Of a DNA stretch of 64,000 nucleotides, positions 34,539 to 42,761 are shown piece by piece. The stretch is from contig NZ_JBCNJT010000002.1 in the NCBI RefSeq assembly GCF_039596395.1, forward strand, positions 992,001 through 1,056,000, given 5' to 3'. The DNA comes from Fluviicola sp. Its GTDB lineage: Bacteria > Bacteroidota > Bacteroidia > Flavobacteriales_D > Crocinitomicaceae. Under the pieces are notes generated by a model that saw only the letters and a list, made by a program, of their open reading frames with translations, ran no database searches and was not told where the DNA came from. Position 1 is the stretch's first letter, and every line of letters begins with the position of its first letter. The translations under genes were made by a program, and so were the position numbers.

Positions 34539-36263
34539 ATGCAAAAACACTGGTTTATCAAACAAACACCTAGTCCCGACAATATTCAAGCCGCAGTTGA
34601 CAACCTGAAAGTGAGCCCGGTCATGGCATCCTTACTTACTCAAAGAGATCTTACAACACTTCCGCAAATTCGTTCATTTTTTACTCCACAGTTAAGCGAT
34701 CTGCACGACCCTTTTTTGATGTTACATATGGAAGAAGCGGTAGAAAGGTTACAAACGGCTATAGAAAAAAACCAGCGTGTAATGGTCTTCGGAGATTATG
34801 ACGTGGATGGAACGACTTCGGTAGCTTTGGTATACAGCGTTTTAAAAACATATGCTTCCGTAGATTTTTACATTCCGGACCGTTATGAAGAAGGATACGG
34901 TTTATCATACAAAGGAATTGACACGGCACTGGAAAACGGATGCAGCCTGCTCATCGCATTGGATTGCGGAATAAAAGAAGTGGATAAAGTAGCTTATGCA
35001 CGGGAAAAAGGCCTGGACATCATTGTTTGTGATCATCATACTCCCGGAGCAATTATTCCGGATTGCATTGTTTTGGATCCCAAGCAGGAAGATTGCGCAT
35101 ATCCTTTCAAGGAATTGTGCGGATGCGGTGTCGGGTTTAAATTATTGCAAGCCTGGTTTTCAAGAACCGGTAAACCGGAAGAAACATTGTTTGAATACCT
35201 GGATTTGGTGGCAGTTGCCATCGGTGCGGACATCGTTTCCGTAACGGGTGAAAACCGGATTTTGTGTAAACATGGCATTCAGCGCATGAATGAAAATCCG
35301 CGCCCGGGAATTGCTGCTTTGGTAGAACAGGCGCAACGCTCTTTCCCGCTTGATTTGTCGAATGTGGTTTTCACCATTGCACCGCGCATCAACGCCGCCG
35401 GACGTTTAAAAAGCGGTTCGCGGGCGGTTGAGTTGTTATTGGCAGGATCCAGGGAACAGGCAAAAAGTATTGCGCTGGAAATCGATGAGTACAATTCCGA
35501 GAGACGGATCCTGGATGCGCAAACAACGCAGGAAGCGTTGGCAATCATTCAGGGAGATGAATTGTTTATCAGCCGCAAATCAACGGTGGTCTTCCAATCC
35601 GACTGGCACAAAGGTGTTGTCGGAATTGTTGCTTCGCGGTTAATTGAACATCATTACCGTCCGACGATTGTTTTGACCCAGAACAAGGGCGAAGCAACCG
35701 GTTCGGCACGTTCGGTTTCAGGGTTCAATGTGTACGAGGCCATCTCGGCTTGCGAACACTTACTGACACAATACGGCGGACATCAGCACGCCGCAGGACT
35801 GACTTTGCCTCTGGAAAATATTGCGCTGTTCACCGAACATTTTGATGCATATGTTCAACAGAACATCCAGCCATTGGATGAGGTGGAAGATTTGGTGATT
35901 GACCTGGAAATTAAGGCTTCGGATTTGTTCCTGGCGGGAGAATCGGTGCACCAGGTACCGAGAATTTACCGCATGCTGGAACAAATGGAACCTTTCGGGC
36001 CGGGAAATGACAAACCGGTTTTCTGTATCCGGAATGCCTATGCGAGTAAACGAAAAGTGCTGAAAGAAGCGCATTTGAAATTCGACCTGGTAGATCCTGT
36101 TTCAGGAATCGAACTTTCCGCGATCGGCTTCAATATGCCGGATAAAGCGGATTTGATTGCTTCGGGTTGTGCGTTTGATTGTGCCTTTACGCTTGAAACC
36201 AATACCTGGCAAAACCGAACGACTTTACAAATCCAGGTGCGGGATATCCGGGAAACGTTATAA
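34539..36263 (+). CDS. recJ: Single-stranded-DNA-specific exonuclease RecJ
   Basis: Mn2+/Mg2+-dependent 5'-3' ssDNA exonuclease in recombinational and mismatch repair. DHH-phosphoesterase signatures: GDYDVDGT (Asp86, Asp88, Asp90), DCGIKE, CDHHTPG (Asp165-His166-His167) and the DHHA1 GGHQHAAGLTL. Length 574 is normal, with the C-terminal OB domain. Followed by tandem hairpins. Confidence 0.95.
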   Translation: MQKHWFIKQTPSPDNIQAAVDNLKVSPVMASLLTQRDLTTLPQIRSFFTPQLSDLHDPFLMLHMEEAVERLQTAIEKNQRVMVFGDYDVDGTTSVALVYSVLKTYASVDFYIPDRYEEGYGLSYKGIDTALENGCSLLIALDCGIKEVDKVAYAREKGLDIIVCDHHTPGAIIPDCIVLDPKQEDCAYPFKELCGCGVGFKLLQAWFSRTGKPEETLFEYLDLVAVAIGADIVSVTGENRILCKHGIQRMNENPRPGIAALVEQAQRSFPLDLSNVVFTIAPRINAAGRLKSGSRAVELLLAGSREQAKSIALEIDEYNSERRILDAQTTQEALAIIQGDELFISRKSTVVFQSDWHKGVVGIVASRLIEHHYRPTIVLTQNKGEATGSARSVSGFNVYEAISACEHLLTQYGGHQHAAGLTLPLENIALFTEHFDAYVQQNIQPLDEVEDLVIDLEIKASDLFLAGESVHQVPRIYRMLEQMEPFGPGNDKPVFCIRNAYASKRKVLKEAHLKFDLVDPVSGIELSAIGFNMPDKADLIASGCAFDCAFTLETNTWQNRTTLQIQVRDIRETL

Positions 36264-36264
36264 A

Positions 36265-36318
36265 ACACGTAGGCACGCGATGCGTCGCGTGCCTACGTGT
36301 GGCGAAAAATTTTTCGCC
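36265..36318. terminator. Tandem palindromes between convergent recJ and carboxylase genes
   Basis: Two hairpins back to back: a perfect 16-bp stem with TGCG loop (36265-36280 with 36285-36300), then an 18-bp palindrome with AAAAATTTTT centre (36301-36318). Both fold on either strand; they fit a bidirectional terminator and look like repetitive extragenic palindromes. Confidence 0.75.
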
Positions 36319-36324
36319 CTTATT

Positions 36325-37869
36325 TTATAACGGGATATTTCCGTGTTTTTTCTTCGGTAATGTTTCGGATTTTTTCTCCAGGGATTGGAATGCCGCAATC
36401 AATGTTGCGCGGGTTTCTTCCGGTAAAATAACCGCATCCACGAAACCTCTTTCTGCTGCACGGTAAGGATTGGCGAACATATCGGCGTATTCCGCTTCTT
36501 TTTCTTTCCATTTTCCTTCTTTGTCTTCTGCAGCGGCAATTTCGGATTTGAAGATAATTTCCGCAGCACCTTTTGCCCCCATTACTGCAATTTCTGCAGT
36601 CGGCCATGCATAGTTCAAATCTGCCCCGATGTTTTTGGAGTTCATTACGTCGAATGCACCACCGTAAGCTTTACGCGTAATTACCGTAATTCTTGGAACG
36701 GTTGCTTCGGAGAATGCGTACAATAATTTTGCCCCGTGGGTGATAATTCCTCTCCATTCCTGGTCGGTTCCCGGTAAGAATCCGGGTACGTCTTCCAATA
36801 CCAGCAGCGGAATGTTGAAGGAATCACAGAAACGCACAAAACGCGCACCTTTTCGGGAAGAGTCAATATCCAATACTCCGGCCATGGATGCGGGCTGGTT
36901 GGCAATAACTCCGATGGATCTTCCGTCGAGGCGTGCAAAACCAACTACAATGTTAGGCGCAAAATCTGCCTGTACTTCGCGGAAGGTGTCGTCGTCGATC
37001 AAACAATCGATGATCTCACGAATGTCGTATGGTAAATTGGAATTATCCGGAACAATATTCTGAATGCGGCTCAATTTTTCTTTTGCAAACAAAGCTGTTC
37101 CGAATTGCGGTGCCAATTCCATGGCATTTTGAGGCATGTAGGTCAATAGTTCGCGAACCTTGCGTAAACATTCCACGTCGTTTGCAGCGGTGAAATGCGT
37201 AACTCCGGATTTTTCAGCGTGAGCCTTCGCCCCACCTAAGTCTTCCGAACTAACTTCTTCGTGCGTGACCGTTTTTACAACGTTTGGCCCGGTTACGAAC
37301 ATATACGAAGTATCTTCCACCATGAAAACGAAATCGGTTAATGCCGGGGAATAAACCGCTCCACCTGCACAAGGTCCCATAATCACGGAAATTTGCGGAA
37401 TTGCTCCGGAAGCGCGGGTGTTGCGGTAAAAAATATCTGCATAACCTGCCAGGGAAACAACACCTTCCTGGATACGTGCGCCACCAGAGTCGTTCAAACC
37501 GATAACAGGAGCGCCGTTTTTCATGGCCAAATCCAATACTTTACAGATTTTCTGAGCATGTGTTTCGGAAAGTGAACCACCCAAAACCGTAAAATCCTGC
37601 GAGAACACGTAAACCACTCTTCCGTGGATCGTACCGAAACCGGTAATTACACCGTCACCCGGACTTTTTGTTTTATCCAATCCGAAGGAAGTAGCACGAT
37701 GCTCCACAAACATCCCGATTTCCTGGAATGATCCTTCATCCATCAATAAGGTCACTCGTTCTCTTGCGCTTAGTTTCCCTTGCGCATGTTGTTTATCAAT
37801 TCGTGCCTGGCCACCGCCTAATTGTGCAGCGTCGCGTTTTTGAATCAGTTCAGCATTCTTTTCTTTCAT
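36325..37869 (-). CDS. Acyl-CoA carboxylase carboxyltransferase subunit (PccB/MmdA type)
   Basis: Carboxyltransferase beta subunit that moves CO2 from biotin to an acyl-CoA such as propionyl-CoA. The [20 protein letters not shown]-like opening ([13 protein letters not shown]), [18 protein letters not shown], the oxyanion-hole [15 protein letters not shown] and [12 protein letters not shown], and C-terminal [16 protein letters not shown] are all family hallmarks. Length 514 matches PccB. No biotin carboxylase or carrier gene lies beside it, so substrate (propionyl versus methylmalonyl) stays open. A -7 box is at 37890-37897. Confidence 0.9.
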   Translation of the reverse strand: MKEKNAELIQKRDAAQLGGGQARIDKQHAQGKLSARERVTLLMDEGSFQEIGMFVEHRATSFGLDKTKSPGDGVITGFGTIHGRVVYVFSQDFTVLGGSLSETHAQKICKVLDLAMKNGAPVIGLNDSGGARIQEGVVSLAGYADIFYRNTRASGAIPQISVIMGPCAGGAVYSPALTDFVFMVEDTSYMFVTGPNVVKTVTHEEVSSEDLGGAKAHAEKSGVTHFTAANDVECLRKVRELLTYMPQNAMELAPQFGTALFAKEKLSRIQNIVPDNSNLPYDIREIIDCLIDDDTFREVQADFAPNIVVGFARLDGRSIGVIANQPASMAGVLDIDSSRKGARFVRFCDSFNIPLLVLEDVPGFLPGTDQEWRGIITHGAKLLYAFSEATVPRITVITRKAYGGAFDVMNSKNIGADLNYAWPTAEIAVMGAKGAAEIIFKSEIAAAEDKEGKWKEKEAEYADMFANPYRAAERGFVDAVILPEETRATLIAAFQSLEKKSETLPKKKHGNIPL

Positions 37870-37889
37870 GAAAAAAGGTTTGTGGGCAC

Positions 37890-37897
37890 CAAAGATA
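37890..37897 (-). promoter_or_regulatory. Candidate -7 box for the carboxyltransferase gene
   Basis: Minus-strand TATCTTTG fits TAnnTTTG, 20 nt before the start codon. No TTG at the expected upstream distance. Confidence 0.4.
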
Positions 37898-37986
37898 CAC
37901 TTTCAGCTTAAAAATCATCTTACCGATTTAAAAGGCGGTATTTTTTTCTTTCGGGAAAAATGATATCTTTCTCAAAAAGATCAGTT

Positions 37987-38745
37987 ATGCGTACTCTCCA
38001 CTTCGTTTTCGTGCTCTTCCTGGCATTTGTGCCTTATTCCTGCAAAAAAGACAGCGACCGCAGAATCCGGAAATTCCACCGGCAGGACGTAGGTTCTTCC
38101 GCCAACGATATCCTTTCGGACAAGAAATATAAATCGATTACAATTGAAATTATTTACATGACCGGGTTCCAACCCACGGACCAGGCGGTTGAGAACCTGA
38201 AACAACTGGTAACGAATGTCTGCAATAAGCCGGAAGGAATTCATGTGGTGCTTCGTGAAATTGTGGCACAGGGAAAAAGTTCTTATTCCATCGAAGATGT
38301 AAAAACGATTGAAAATGATAACCGGCAGGAATTTACCTATAAGAAAGACCTTGCAACCTGTTTTATCTTCCTCGACGGCCCTTCGGCTGAAAACGAAGGT
38401 TCCGCCATGGTTTTGGGGCAGGCTTATTTCAATACGTCCATGGTGATTTATGAAAAATCCCTGAAAGATAATGCCGGTGGTTTCGGCGAGCCTGAATTGT
38501 ACAAACTGGAAAGTACGGTGATCAATCACGAATTCGGCCATATTTTAGGCCTGGTGAATCTGGGTTCCACCATGTATAGTTCTCACCAGGATACAGCTCA
38601 CGGTGCTCATTGCGATAATACGGATTGTTTGATGTACTGGGAAGTAGAAACCGGAAATGTCTTCAATAACCTGATCGGGAATTCCCCGGTTCCGGCCTTT
38701 GATGAAAATTGCCTGAGAGATTTAAAAGAGAATGGCGGAAGATAA
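37987..38745 (+). CDS. Lipoprotein zinc metalloprotease, metzincin-like
   Basis: Predicted surface or periplasmic lipoprotein protease of 252 residues; the start at 37987 yields MRTLHFVFVLFLAFVPYSC, a lipoprotein signal with Cys19. Zinc motif HEFGHILGLVN (His181, Glu182, His185) resembles metzincins, but the usual third ligand position is Asn191. A later CLMYWEVE looks like the Met-turn, and a DTAHGAHCDNTDC stretch provides alternative His and Cys residues. The same arrangement is usual in a Bacteroidota membrane metalloprotease family, as I recall it. Substrate unknown. Confidence 0.72.
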   Translation: MRTLHFVFVLFLAFVPYSCKKDSDRRIRKFHRQDVGSSANDILSDKKYKSITIEIIYMTGFQPTDQAVENLKQLVTNVCNKPEGIHVVLREIVAQGKSSYSIEDVKTIENDNRQEFTYKKDLATCFIFLDGPSAENEGSAMVLGQAYFNTSMVIYEKSLKDNAGGFGEPELYKLESTVINHEFGHILGLVNLGSTMYSSHQDTAHGAHCDNTDCLMYWEVETGNVFNNLIGNSPVPAFDENCLRDLKENGGR

Positions 38746-38859
38746 ATTAAGCTTTTTTAAATCTTCCTTCCTGTTCATTTTTTGTATTTTGTGACTCCCT
38801 GCTGATGCAGTTTCCTCGATTTGCCTGATTGGATGCCTCTTACCAATTAGTGATTCGCT

Positions 38860-39318
38860 ATGAAAAAAGGAAATAAGATCCTGACAGTTATTCTCATTCC
38901 GGCAATGCTGGTTCAGTCGTGCATTATCTCGGCACCTAAGTACACGCATGTAGAACAAGTCATGCAATTGAAAACCGGTATGACTCTGGATACCGTAAAC
39001 GCCCGGCTGGGAATACAGCCCTACGATATGGATATCTACGATTCTACCGGATACCGGTCATTTGTTTATAAATACCGCACCACGGACCGCAAAACCATTC
39101 CATTTATGCTGAAGGAAACAAATGGGAAGAAAAAGATCGGGAAATACATGGACCTGGTTGCTTATTACGATTCCACCGATGTGGCATACCGGTTTGAGTC
39201 AAGGCCTACCGATTCAAAGGTGGATCAGAAGAAGTTCAACATCAATGCGATCGTAACGTTGGTGACCGTTGTTGTGCCGGCTTTGCTGGTTTATCTGGGG
39301 ATTCAAAATACGAAGTAG
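38860..39318 (+). CDS. Small lipoprotein, SmpA/BamE-like fold possible
   Basis: A 152-residue lipoprotein: MKKGNKILTVILIPAMLVQS followed by Cys21. The segment VMQLKTGMTLDTVNARLGIQPYD resembles the SmpA/OmlA (BamE) start (LxxGMTxxxVxxxLGxP), then YRSFVYKYRT strands and a C-terminal hydrophobic stretch (AIVTLVTVVVPALLVYLGI), which is atypical for BamE. Envelope role is probable, exact function unknown. Confidence 0.5.
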   Translation: MKKGNKILTVILIPAMLVQSCIISAPKYTHVEQVMQLKTGMTLDTVNARLGIQPYDMDIYDSTGYRSFVYKYRTTDRKTIPFMLKETNGKKKIGKYMDLVAYYDSTDVAYRFESRPTDSKVDQKKFNINAIVTLVTVVVPALLVYLGIQNTK

Positions 39319-39366
39319 TTAAAATGTAAAATGATGAAATGTTAAAAGTAAAAATGAAATGTAAAT

Positions 39367-39738
39367 TCACTTGGTAGCGTGCAGGTTTGCTTTTGACTTT
39401 ATAATCGTTGCGCTAAGTATGCGCATTAATTCTTCCGATTCTTGATGTAAGGGCTTAAGTTTTGATTCGTAATTAGCAGTTGAAGCCAATAAAAGTTCAA
39501 TCCAGTAGGTTGTTTCATCACATTCTTTTTGTGCAATACTAACTTTATGAATGAAGTCTTTTTTACTTTGAGCACTTCGGGATTCACGAATATTTGCGCC
39601 AACGGATGTCGCAGAACGAATCAATTGTTTGGTTAGAATATATTCGCGATCTGTTTCCTGGATTTGTTTACAAAGAAGTAATATTTCCAGAGCAAATTGA
39701 AAGGTTCTTTTCTTGATGTCGAATTCTGTGTTTTTCAT
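39367..39738 (-). CDS. Four-helix-bundle protein (23S rRNA intervening-sequence type)
   Basis: A 123-residue helical protein of the S23/IVS family, with the typical ILLLCKQIQETDREYILTKQ and RSATSVGANIRESRSAQSK-like signature (SATSVGANIRESRSA). First described from ORFs inside 23S rRNA intervening sequences, but common as free genes in Bacteroidota. No rRNA is near. Function unknown. It marks the left flank of the AT-rich island. Confidence 0.85.
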   Translation of the reverse strand: MKNTEFDIKKRTFQFALEILLLCKQIQETDREYILTKQLIRSATSVGANIRESRSAQSKKDFIHKVSIAQKECDETTYWIELLLASTANYESKLKPLHQESEELMRILSATIIKSKANLHATK

Positions 39739-40075
39739 GGGTTTTATAACTGTTTCCTATTTAAGTAAGTCATGAAAATATCCTATAACTGCCGAAAACA
39801 CTCATGTTTTGATTCTTTTCACACTATGGGTACAGAAAAAGGTTATGAATTGAAATCCTACTGGAAAATAAAGGTATTAAAAAGTTTAAGATAGTTTGAT
39901 TAGGGGTCAGATTAATTCGGTGCAGCGGTAATTTTCATATTTACAATCCGAACTTTTAACTCCTTGAAAAATCTAGATAGAGAATTATGGTCGGAATAAA
40001 AGAAGAACTGTTTTGTAATCAATGAAGTTGATCTTCTCGTATATTATGAACAATGAGCCAATCTCAAATCAATCA
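39739..40075. other. 337-bp intergenic region at the island's left edge, no gene seen
   Basis: Nothing coding is convincing. From about 39902 the bases read AGGGGTCAGATTAATTCGG, a string similar to the flanks often seen around REP-associated (RAYT/Y1) transposase genes; no transposase is present. Composition becomes more AT-rich across this gap. Confidence 0.3.
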
Positions 40076-40366
40076 TCAAATTGAACATTCGGGTAAACTC
40101 AAGAGATTATCTGTAAGTGTTCCATCTTTTATTGTTCTTAGATACTTGGTTCCATTTGACATATTTACAACCCCTATTTCAGCAGTGTTGAATCCTTGAG
40201 TTACAAAGAACTGGTGAGTTCCAGCTTCTATTCTGGCAATTGCATTTGGTACGGAAACCTCCCATTTTTGATTTAGATGGATTCCTCCTATATGAGTTAT
40301 ATGTTCATGTGCATTTACGTTTCCAGCTCTCTTAATGCATTTTACTTCAAGTTTTGTTGTTGCCAT
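40076..40366 (-). CDS. DUF3892 domain-containing protein
   Basis: A 96-residue soluble protein matching the DUF3892 pattern: LEVKCIKRAGNVNAHEHITH with the IGG element (ITHIGGIHLNQKW), AIARIEAGTHQFFVT and the ending KYLRTIKDGTLTDNLLSLP. This domain is widespread in bacterial accessory regions with no biochemical role known. One of three small minus-strand genes before the structured element. Confidence 0.75.
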   Translation of the reverse strand: MATTKLEVKCIKRAGNVNAHEHITHIGGIHLNQKWEVSVPNAIARIEAGTHQFFVTQGFNTAEIGVVNMSNGTKYLRTIKDGTLTDNLLSLPECSI

Positions 40367-40441
40367 GTTTCAATGAATAATAGTTAAGTGACGAATCTAA
40401 ATATTTGATTTTCAAAAACCAATTGTATTTCTAGAAACTTT

Positions 40442-40909
40442 TTACTTCACAACCCTAACAGTATAATTAACCAAAAGAATCACTGAACAAATTATTGCAA
40501 TCCTGATCGTCCATGCGAATAGTTTATTTCCAAAATGTTTATGATCTGTAACAAAGATGTAAGCATAAATCATTAAAATGACTGCAATTATAATGTTAGT
40601 AGTACGTGCTGCTCTGTACTTTTGCTTGTATTCAGCAACAGAACCTTCAAGCCGTTGGTTCTCATCCCAAAGCTGCCGGAGAACTTCGTCTTCAGTAGCA
40701 GACCATTCTCGCTCATACAATCCAAAAAGATTTATTTTATCTGTTTTCCAAGTCCTATACTTACTTTCTTTCCTAAGTATTCTTACAACCATTATAATGG
40801 CTATTATAGTTATTGAGAAGCTGTACCAAAGTATAAGATCAATATTAGAGGTCGCAATAGTTGTTATAGCTTCACCAATGGTTTGGATATGGACTGTCTT
40901 TTCGCTCAT
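40442..40909 (-). CDS. Small membrane protein, unknown
   Basis: A 155-residue protein with three predicted helices: LILWYSFSITIIAIIMVVRI (about 26-45), then a cytoplasmic helical, charged segment (LWDENQRLEGSVAEYKQKYR) with coiled-coil character, and a C-terminal hairpin of two helices (NIIIAVILMIYAYIFV and IRIAIICSVILLVNYTV). No family recognised. Membrane plus coiled coil layouts are frequent among defence effectors, but nothing more specific supports that here. Confidence 0.5.
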   Translation of the reverse strand: MSEKTVHIQTIGEAITTIATSNIDLILWYSFSITIIAIIMVVRILRKESKYRTWKTDKINLFGLYEREWSATEDEVLRQLWDENQRLEGSVAEYKQKYRAARTTNIIIAVILMIYAYIFVTDHKHFGNKLFAWTIRIAIICSVILLVNYTVRVVK

Positions 40910-41051
40910 GGAGTGGAATATGGTTAATAGTCATCGAAGATATAAGAAAATGACTATACTCAAAATTCTAGAAAACATTTTTGAGTGTAATTTTTCGAAG
41001 ACAATTTGAGTAAAAACATAAACCCCACCATCCAATTTGAAAAGCGGTTTC

Positions 41052-41067
41052 GCTAGTGTTAACTAGC
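41052..41067. repeat. Short perfect palindrome downstream of 41074 gene
   Basis: GCTAGT / ACTAGC stem with GTTA loop, 7 nt beyond the stop codon of the minus-strand gene at 41074. No T-run, so only a weak terminator candidate. Confidence 0.3.
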
Positions 41068-41073
41068 AGTTTA

Positions 41074-41397
41074 TTATTGACTTAAGCTTTCTAGGTAATT
41101 ATATATTTTGGAAGCAAGTAGATCAATTCTTCGATTTGATTGATTTGCTTTCGTCTTTAGTATCGGCTTTGACATTTCCACATATTTATCAAAGATTTCA
41201 CTTGCATCATTGCGATTTTCTAGGTCCATCATTTCAAAGATGATCGGTCCTATATCCAGTTGATAATCATCCGCACGAATCTGCATCTTTTGAAGTGAGT
41301 AGATCATTTTCCAGTTAATCAAATCCTGCTTTATTAGATTGATTATGATAGTCTTATTACAGATGAAAGTGTTTTGTGAAGGAGTTGGAAGTGCCAT
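41074..41397 (-). CDS. Hypothetical protein
   Basis: A 107-residue soluble, mostly helical protein (DLENRNDASEIFDKYVEMSK, RRIDLLASKIYNYLESL), no family known. Start at 41397 is uncertain: an alternative ATG encodes MIYSLQKMQ thirty codons later. Its first nine or so codons overlap, on the opposite strand, the 5' stem of the structured element, so the true start may be internal or the two may be functionally linked. Confidence 0.45.
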   Translation of the reverse strand: MALPTPSQNTFICNKTIIINLIKQDLINWKMIYSLQKMQIRADDYQLDIGPIIFEMMDLENRNDASEIFDKYVEMSKPILKTKANQSNRRIDLLASKIYNYLESLSQ

Positions 41398-41655
41398 TAG
41401 AAGGAGGGTTAATTTCTGTTCAGCACCAAAACAGAACGTTGATAAACAAGCAGGCGTGGTGCTCAGCTTACTGTCTCACAGGCATCGCCAAACGCCTTGT
41501 ACACAATAAACCAAAGACAACCACGCCCGTTTCTTGGGAGTGGTTAGTCTATCAGTTCTTGTGTACTAAATTTGGCGATTTCGTGAGACAAGACCTAATA
41601 GCTAACGCTACTCTTAATATTTAGAAGTACCTTCTTTGTTCTTTCACAAAGGTAC
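41371..41655 (+). ncRNA. Structured element with nested stems and pseudoknot (retron-like shape, unassigned)
   Basis: Outer stem 41373-41384 with 41639-41650 (12 bp, two G·U pairs that favour the plus strand); inner stem 41399-41404 with 41630-41635; hairpin 41414-41420 with 41430-41436 whose loop AGCACCA pairs with TGGTGCT at 41457-41463 (pseudoknot); then a 119-nt long hairpin 41472-41590 built from 8, 9, 8 and 10 bp segments (TGTCTCAC, ATCGCCAAA, GTACACAA and AGAC-AACCAC with their exact complements). A further inverted repeat GTACCTT/AAGGTAC (41628-41655) competes with the outer stem. Long terminal hairpin framed by an outer stem resembles retron msr-msd, but no reverse transcriptase is present. 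Structured RNA or recombination (ssDNA) element. Confidence 0.6.
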
Positions 41656-41716
41656 GATTTGACATATTTTAATTGTTTTTACATGAAATAAAAAAGTTTT
41701 AAACAATGCTAAGATA

Positions 41717-41833
41717 CATAAAATGAATTTTAATACAAATTTTATGAATTAAATAATCCATAAAATGTATTTTTTGAGATTCACTAGTCTTTCTGATCTC
41801 TTTGTAAAACGTATGCTTTCATTCATTTTATGG
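41717..41833. promoter_or_regulatory. Candidate operator cluster for the XRE regulator
   Basis: CATAAAATG at 41717-41725, ATTTTATG around 41740-41747, CCATAAAATG at 41758-41767 and its exact inverse CATTTTATGG at 41824-41833: four copies of one half-site in alternating orientation, ending 28 nt before the regulator's ATG. Suggests autoregulation by the encoded helix-turn-helix protein. Confidence 0.5.
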
Positions 41834-41861
41834 ATATTTTAGAGTGAAAAAACAAATTACG

Positions 41862-42098
41862 ATGACTAAAGACAAAGAAGAGAAGATTCGAATGAACAGG
41901 ATAAAAGTTGTTTTGGCTGAATTGAATATTTCTCAAAAGGCTTTAGCTGAAATGGTAAATAAGACTCCCAATACCATTACGCGAATTTGTAACAATGAAA
42001 GTCAACCGACAGTCAAATTTCTTAGAGATATTGCAATAGCACTTGAAGTAAATGTTCAGGAATTATTGGTGCCAACACCTGCAAAAACTAGAGATTAG
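41862..42098 (+). CDS. XRE-family helix-turn-helix regulator
   Basis: A 78-residue transcriptional regulator: LNISQKALAEMVNKTPNTIT is the helix-turn-helix core, followed by RICNNESQPTVKFLRDIAIA and LEVNVQELL, a compact Cro/C1 (HTH_3) domain. Start at the ATG 41862 (MTKDKEEKI); a GTG at 41844 would add six residues. Repeated half-sites upstream support autoregulation. It is convergent with the NADAR gene (16 nt apart) and probably controls part of the island. Confidence 0.88.
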   Translation: MTKDKEEKIRMNRIKVVLAELNISQKALAEMVNKTPNTITRICNNESQPTVKFLRDIAIALEVNVQELLVPTPAKTRD

Positions 42099-42113
42099 AA
42101 AAAACACATTAGT

Positions 42114-42737
42114 TTATGCTAATTCCATAGCATATCTGTTTTCAAAATCCATGGATACATAGGACGGATCATAAACAGTTGTAATAATATGATCAAATAG
42201 TAAAAAACCAGGAATATTTGGAGGTGATATTGAATTTATTTTTGAACCATCTACCACATACTTTTCCCTAATGTCCATTAATAACCTTCCGAGTGCGTTT
42301 ACACCTTTCAGGGTTTTATCATCCGATGGTGCTGCTCCCCAAAATTGATCTTTAGTGGAATATTCAACAATCGGCTTGTTGCTTGTGCTGAGTAAAAGAG
42401 AGCCGAACGATTCCCAGTTTTGCACCAGCTTTACCATCACACACCAACGCATAATTTCAAACTTCACGTTTTCCCAATCTTGTCGTGTGTACTGTGTGTA
42501 TTCCCTACTGATCCGCTTCGCATCCATCGGGCTTGATTGGCTGATTATCTTCTTTTGTAATTCAGGAAACAAAGGAAATCTGCAAGCCTGATACAATGCC
42601 TCCACATTGGGAATAATAATTTCATTTACAAAAAGAGTATAATCAGGTGCCATGTTTGACAACCCACCAAATTTTCCTTTTGTATTACTAAATGTAATGA
42701 CTTCGGATGCAATATATGTTCTTTGTGATACCTTCAT
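42114..42737 (-). CDS. NADAR family protein (YbiA-like)
   Basis: A 207-residue NADAR-fold protein. Seen: FGGLSNMAPDYTL near residue 23-35, the IIPNVEALYQA element with Glu46, MDAKRISR, W88/M96 in DWENVKFEIM, VEYSTKDQFWG (Glu125 to Gly134) and GVNALGRLLMDIRE. In characterised members this fold acts on ADP-ribose linkages: YbiA/RibX on riboflavin intermediates and others reverse ADP-ribosylation of guanine next to DarT toxins. Here it follows a phosphoribosyltransferase-like gene by 24 nt, in the same transcript, which points to a nucleotide/ADP-ribose conflict module; no DarT or TIR is seen. Confidence 0.82.
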   Translation of the reverse strand: MKVSQRTYIASEVITFSNTKGKFGGLSNMAPDYTLFVNEIIIPNVEALYQACRFPLFPELQKKIISQSSPMDAKRISREYTQYTRQDWENVKFEIMRWCVMVKLVQNWESFGSLLLSTSNKPIVEYSTKDQFWGAAPSDDKTLKGVNALGRLLMDIREKYVVDGSKINSISPPNIPGFLLFDHIITTVYDPSYVSMDFENRYAMELA

Positions 42738-42761
42738 GCTACACTAAGATAATGAATTTTA

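Noticed and set aside
39367-39738. rRNA intervening sequence
   Set aside because: The four-helix-bundle protein family was first described from 23S rRNA insertions, but no rRNA sequence flanks this gene.
41376-41624. 82-residue plus-strand ORF across the structured element
   Set aside because: Composition and lack of family suggest it arises by chance across stem sequences; stems are better explained as structure.
41371-41655. Full retron (msr-msd plus reverse transcriptase)
   Set aside because: The folding resembles a retron ncRNA, but no RT with a YADD-type motif is found in the window, so only the element is reported.
42114-42737. DarTG toxin-antitoxin
   Set aside because: A NADAR-type protein is present but no DarT-like toxin is adjacent.
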